From Methylophilaceae bacterium (GTDB taxonomy: Bacteria > Pseudomonadota > Gammaproteobacteria > Burkholderiales > Methylophilaceae), in NCBI GenBank assembly GCA_017880825.1, contig JADGRN010000006.1, positions 1 through 19,034 of the forward strand: a stretch of 19,034 nt of DNA. Reading direction: 5' to 3'. Under the pieces are notes generated by a model. The model made no database searches. It was not told where the DNA came from and was given only the letters and a program-made list of their open reading frames with translations. This document shows, piece by piece, positions 15,817 to 19,034 of the stretch (positions within the stretch are counted from its first letter, which is position 1; each line of letters opens with the position of its first letter). The translations under genes were made by a program, and so were the position numbers.

Positions 15817-16881
15817 ATGAAAATTGCAGTTCTGCCAGGTGATGGCATCGGCCCTGAAATCATTGCGCAGGCCATGCGCGTGCTGGAAGTCCTCAAAAGC
15901 GAAGGCCTCAAGATGGAGTTTGAAGAAGCGCCATTGGGCGGTGCCGGCTATGATGCCTATGGCGCGCCATACCCTGAATTCACTCAGAAAATTTGCCGCG
16001 CAGCCGATGCTGTATTGCTGGGTGCCGTCGGTGGCCCGCAGTACGACACGCTGGATCGCCCACTGCGCCCGGAGCGCGGTCTGCTGGGCATTCGCAAGGA
16101 TATGGGCCTGTTTGCCAATTTGCGCCCGGTGGTGTTGTTCCCGGAACTGGCCAATGCCTCCACCCTCAAACCGGAAGTGGTGGCAGGGCTTGATATCATG
16201 ATCGTGCGCGAACTCACCGGCGACATTTACTTCGGCCAGCCACGCGGCATGCGTACCAATGCGAGCGGCGAGCGCGAAGCGCTGAATACCATGATTTACA
16301 CCGAGTCAGAGGTGCGCCGTATCGCCCACGTGGCTTTCGGAATCGCCATGAAGCGTAACAAGAAGCTCTGTTCGGTGGATAAGGCTAACGTGCTGGAAAC
16401 CACTGAATTCTGGAAAGAAATCGTCATTGATGTGGCCAAGGAATATCCTGAAGTGCAACTGACCCACATGTACGTTGATAATGCTGCCATGCAGCTTATC
16501 CGCAACCCCAAGCAATTCGACGTGATCGTGACGGGCAATATCTTCGGCGACATTCTGTCCGACGAGGCTTCCATGTTGACCGGTTCTATCGGCATGCTGG
16601 CCTCCGCCTCGCTCAACGAGACCAAGAAGGGTCTGTATGAGCCTGCACACGGCTCCGCTCCTGACATTGCTGGCAAGAATCTGGCGAATCCTTTAGCGAC
16701 TATCCTTTCCGCCGCCATGATGATGCGCTATACCTTCAACAATGAAGAATCTGCTTCCCGCATCGAAGGCGCAGTGAAGAAGGTGCTGGCTGCGGGCTAC
16801 CGTACCGGTGATATTTTCGAGGCTGGCACGAAGCGTGTATCTTGCTCAGAAATGGGCGACCAGGTCGTCGCTGCCATGTAA
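15817..16881 (+). CDS. leuB: 3-isopropylmalate dehydrogenase LeuB
   Basis: LeuB oxidatively decarboxylates 3-isopropylmalate using NAD+, and the same enzyme acts on methylmalate in the citramalate route. The 354-residue protein has [10 protein letters not shown] (6-15), [24 protein letters not shown] with substrate-binding arginines, [10 protein letters not shown] (131-140, Y138), VDKANVL (K189), metal ligands D221, D245 and D249, and [18 protein letters not shown] for the cofactor. AAGGA (15804-15808) lies 8 nt upstream. It is last in the leu operon; a strong hairpin terminator follows. Confidence 0.97.
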   Translation: MKIAVLPGDGIGPEIIAQAMRVLEVLKSEGLKMEFEEAPLGGAGYDAYGAPYPEFTQKICRAADAVLLGAVGGPQYDTLDRPLRPERGLLGIRKDMGLFANLRPVVLFPELANASTLKPEVVAGLDIMIVRELTGDIYFGQPRGMRTNASGEREALNTMIYTESEVRRIAHVAFGIAMKRNKKLCSVDKANVLETTEFWKEIVIDVAKEYPEVQLTHMYVDNAAMQLIRNPKQFDVIVTGNIFGDILSDEASMLTGSIGMLASASLNETKKGLYEPAHGSAPDIAGKNLANPLATILSAAMMMRYTFNNEESASRIEGAVKKVLAAGYRTGDIFEAGTKRVSCSEMGDQVVAAM

Positions 16882-16897
16882 TTAGCGGTTGCGCTAA
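16882..16897 (+). other. Small hairpin just after leuB
   Basis: TTAGCG (16882-16887) and CGCTAA (16892-16897) form a 6-bp stem with a GTTG loop directly after the leuB stop codon. No T-run follows, so it is not a terminator alone; it may protect the 3' end or assist the next hairpin. Confidence 0.4.
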
Positions 16898-16910
16898 CCA
16901 AAGGCTATAT

Positions 16911-16956
16911 TGAGCCAGCAGGGATCAGAAATGGTTCTCGCTGGCTCATTTTCTTT
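16911..16956 (+). terminator. Rho-independent terminator of leuCDB
   Basis: A perfect 9-bp stem TGAGCCAGC (16911-16919) / GCTGGCTCA (16940-16948) is followed by TTTTCTTT (16949-16956). The 20-nt loop can extend the stem with G-U pairs (GGATC / GGTTC). It sits 29 bp after leuB and before the end of the convergent SDR gene. The reverse strand lacks a good T-run, so it serves mainly the plus strand. Confidence 0.85.
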
Positions 16957-16968
16957 GAGGCGGGGCGA

Positions 16969-17766
16969 TTATTTGGGGCGCTTATAGCCGGACTTGGTCA
17001 TCAACCACTGAAATATCCCCGGGAATAGCGCGTGCTGCAAGTAGACGATTTTCATCATGAATGGAATCACAATCAGTTTTTTGTTGCGCTCGACCCCGCA
17101 CACAACAGCTGCTCCAACCTGTTCCGGCGTTAATTTCGGAATCAGCACAGCCATTTTAGGTTCGCGTTCAGCGCTGCCTGGGTTATGTTCCCAGTAGGGT
17201 GATTTGACCATGCCAGATTCGTACAGCGTCACATTGATACCAGTGCCATCTAAATCTGCCCGCAAAGCCTGAGTAAAGCCACGTACAGCCCAACGTGCAG
17301 CAGTATAAGCAGTTGCTCCCGGCCAAACAAAACGAGAAGCCACGGAGCTGATATTGACGATATGGCCGCTGTTTCTTTTCAGCATCTCAGGCAGAAAAGC
17401 ATGTACTACATTAAAGGCGGCAAAGTAGGGTAGCGCCATCATTTCTACGGCTTCAGCCGGAGTGGTTTCGTCGACGAAACGCCATTTTCCGGAACCGGCG
17501 TTGTTGATGATCACGTCAGGCAGCCCCAGGGAATGCTTGATTTGCGCCCCCACCGTGGCAACGGCGTCGGCGTCCTTCAAATCCACGGTATAGATGTGCG
17601 CCTCAGCACCAGTGGATTTTATTGCATCTGCAACGCGGTTAAGTTCGGCGCGGTTCCTGGCCAGCAATATTACGCGAGCACCTTTTTCCGCCATGGCCTT
17701 GGCGATGCCTTCACCCATCCCGCTGGATGCACCAGTGACCAATACCAGCTTGTCTTTTAGTTTCAT
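16969..17766 (-). CDS. Short-chain dehydrogenase/reductase, Lys-to-Arg in YxxxK
   Basis: This 265-residue SDR has the Rossmann motif TGASSGMG (11-18), NNAG (88-91), catalytic Ser S141 in VNISSVAS and Tyr Y154. The usual YxxxK motif reads YTAAR: R158 replaces the catalytic lysine (codon CGT). A hydrophobic C-terminal stretch (about 229-255) could touch a membrane, as in SDRs acting on lipids. The start is secure: AAAGGAG sits a few bases before the ATG. Substrate is unknown. It is convergent with leuB and divergent from mutL by 72 bp; no functional tie to either is evident. Activity may be normal, altered or lost. Confidence 0.85.
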   Translation of the reverse strand: MKLKDKLVLVTGASSGMGEGIAKAMAEKGARVILLARNRAELNRVADAIKSTGAEAHIYTVDLKDADAVATVGAQIKHSLGLPDVIINNAGSGKWRFVDETTPAEAVEMMALPYFAAFNVVHAFLPEMLKRNSGHIVNISSVASRFVWPGATAYTAARWAVRGFTQALRADLDGTGINVTLYESGMVKSPYWEHNPGSAEREPKMAVLIPKLTPEQVGAAVVCGVERNKKLIVIPFMMKIVYLQHALFPGIFQWLMTKSGYKRPK

Positions 17767-17838
17767 GACTTTCTCCTTTAATCAAAAGCCCGAATCCAGC
17801 TAGTCTTAGTGTAGAGCAAAGCAGGGTAAAATGCCTAC

Positions 17839-19034
17839 ATGTCATCTATCCGCCTATTACCCGACCAGCTCATAAGCCAGATTGCCGCCGGCGAGGTGGT
17901 CGAGCGGCCGGCTTCTGCGCTCAAGGAATTGCTGGAAAACAGCCTGGATGCGGGCGCAACCGAAATCACGGTTGCGCTGCTTAGCGGCGGCGTCAAGCAA
18001 CTACGTGTAGCCGATAACGGCAGCGGTATTGCACAGGATGATCTGTTGCTGGCCTTGACGCGCCACGCCACGAGCAAAATCGCCACTCTCGAAGACCTTG
18101 AGGCGGTAGGCAGCCTGGGCTTTCGCGGCGAGGCACTAGCCAGCATCGCCTCGGTTTCACGCGCCCAGCTTACTAGTCGTTCTCAATCGGACAAGCATGC
18201 CTGGCGCATCAAATCAGAGGGCAGCACCATCTCGCCGCTGGAGCCTGCCGCACTGGATGCCGGTACCATCGTTGAAGTGCAGGACTTGTATTTCAACACT
18301 CCTGCCCGGCGCAAATTCCTCAAGACCGAGGCCACCGAGTTCGGGCATTGCGAAGAGGCATTCTATCGAGTTGCGCTATCGCGCCCGCAGGTCGCTTTCC
18401 TGCTACAGCACAATGGACGCGCCTTAACGCGGCTCGCTGTGGCCGAACCTGAAAAACGCTTTAGAGAAATATTAGGCGAGGACTTCGCCGCAGAGGCATT
18501 TAGCGTGGACGAGTTCGCCGCTGGCCTGCGCCTATGGGGTATGGCGGCCAAGCCGACGTTTTCGCGCAACGCCAGAGATACGCAATACGTCTACGTGAAT
18601 GGCCGTTTCGTGCGCGATAAGCTCATCGCCCATGCCATCCGCCAGGCGTATCAGGATGTGCTGCACCATGACCGTCATCCAGCGTTTGTGCTGTTCCTCG
18701 AGCTTGACCCCGCGCTGGTCGATGTCAACGTGCATCCGAGCAAAACCGAAGTCAGGTTCAGGGATGGTCAGGCGGTGCATCGGTTTATATTCCATGTATT
18801 ACATAAAGCCTTAGCCATGCCAACAGGGGCATCAAACCTGGTGACTGCAAGCCAGGCGGCCAGTAATCCATTTAGCTCTAACACTAACTTCGGCAATAGT
18901 TCGCCATATCCTACCTTTCAGTCACGGATGGATTTACGTGCCAATGAGGCGCCGAACTTTTATCAAACACTTTTTGGCAATGTTTCCGCACAAAATAATG
19001 ATGCTCTGCAAGTCAATAGTTACGCGCCTTATGG
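17839..19034 (+). CDS. mutL: DNA mismatch repair protein MutL, 5' part
   Basis: MutL couples mismatch recognition by MutS to strand incision. The window holds the first 398 residues without a stop; the gene runs off the right edge. The GHKL ATPase domain shows [30 protein letters not shown] motif I (E30, N34; quoted here as family positions 15-40), VADNGSGI (57-64), TRHATSKI (74-81) and [13 protein letters not shown] (94-106). The transducer domain follows, with VNGRFVRD and [13 protein letters not shown]. From about residue 330 a low-complexity Asn/Ser/Ala-rich linker begins. ATG 17839 gives the normal family start [10 protein letters not shown]; the Shine-Dalgarno sequence is weak, and a TAAAAT (17827-17832) close upstream could be a -10 box giving a very short leader. 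Confidence 0.97.
   Translation, partial: MSSIRLLPDQLISQIAAGEVVERPASALKELLENSLDAGATEITVALLSGGVKQLRVADNGSGIAQDDLLLALTRHATSKIATLEDLEAVGSLGFRGEALASIASVSRAQLTSRSQSDKHAWRIKSEGSTISPLEPAALDAGTIVEVQDLYFNTPARRKFLKTEATEFGHCEEAFYRVALSRPQVAFLLQHNGRALTRLAVAEPEKRFREILGEDFAAEAFSVDEFAAGLRLWGMAAKPTFSRNARDTQYVYVNGRFVRDKLIAHAIRQAYQDVLHHDRHPAFVLFLELDPALVDVNVHPSKTEVRFRDGQAVHRFIFHVLHKALAMPTGASNLVTASQAASNPFSSNTNFGNSSPYPTFQSRMDLRANEAPNFYQTLFGNVSAQNNDALQVNSYAPY

Overview
This window looks like an ordinary chromosomal segment of a betaproteobacterium. The order Nitrosomonadales (relatives of Gallionella, Sideroxydans or Methylotenera) is my best guess, judged from protein style and moderate GC; no rRNA or marker gene fixes it. 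All recognisable genes are housekeeping or central-metabolism genes. I see no CRISPR array, tRNA, complete transposon or phage gene.

Layout. (1) 1-224 is a structured non-coding stretch with nested inverted repeats. Its right edge is a 22-bp motif that recurs at 8352-8373 and 13561-13582. (2) 225-4994 (+) is an alpha-glucan (glycogen) degradation operon: an amylopullulanase-like GH57 enzyme, a GH57 4-alpha-glucanotransferase/alpha-amylase and a ROK-family sugar kinase, probably glucokinase. None of the three has a signal peptide, so the pathway is cytoplasmic. (3) 4991-6058 (-) is queG (epoxyqueuosine reductase). It is convergent with the ROK kinase (stop codons overlap by 4 bp) and divergent from tsaE (start codons abut). 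(4) 6059-7941 (+) is tsaE-amiC: the tRNA t6A ATPase overlapping a septal amidase with an AMIN domain. (5) 7942-8396 is a 455-bp gap with only a doubtful small zinc-ribbon-like ORF and one repeat copy. (6) 8397-10939 (+) is a cell-wall pair, a LysM-YkuD L,D-transpeptidase overlapping a Tat-exported DUF882/MepK-like peptidase, followed by a zinc-free MDR oxidoreductase. (7) 11116-16881 is a branched-chain amino acid block: cimA (citramalate synthase, possibly preceded by a 19-codon ORF overlapping its GTG start), a convergent XRE/MmyB-type regulator, then leuC-leuD-leuB divergent from the regulator across a palindrome-rich spacer and ending in a strong rho-independent terminator. (8) 16969-17766 (-) is an SDR oxidoreductase with Arg in place of the catalytic Lys. 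(9) 17839-end (+) is the N-terminal 398 residues of mutL.

How they fit together. LeuCD and LeuB can process both isopropylmalate (leucine) and citramalate (isoleucine), so cimA next to leuCDB points to threonine-independent isoleucine synthesis. The L,D-transpeptidase makes 3-3 peptidoglycan crosslinks and MepK-type enzymes cut them, so the overlapping pair is a make-and-break unit. In many proteobacteria tsaE, amiB/amiC and mutL are adjacent; here about 9.9 kb, holding two of the three repeat copies, separates amiC from mutL.

I found no convincing new multi-gene system. The observations most worth a second look are the start-codon-proximal repeat, the operator-like palindromes beside the XRE regulator, the small ORF coupled to cimA, and the K-to-R substitution in the SDR.
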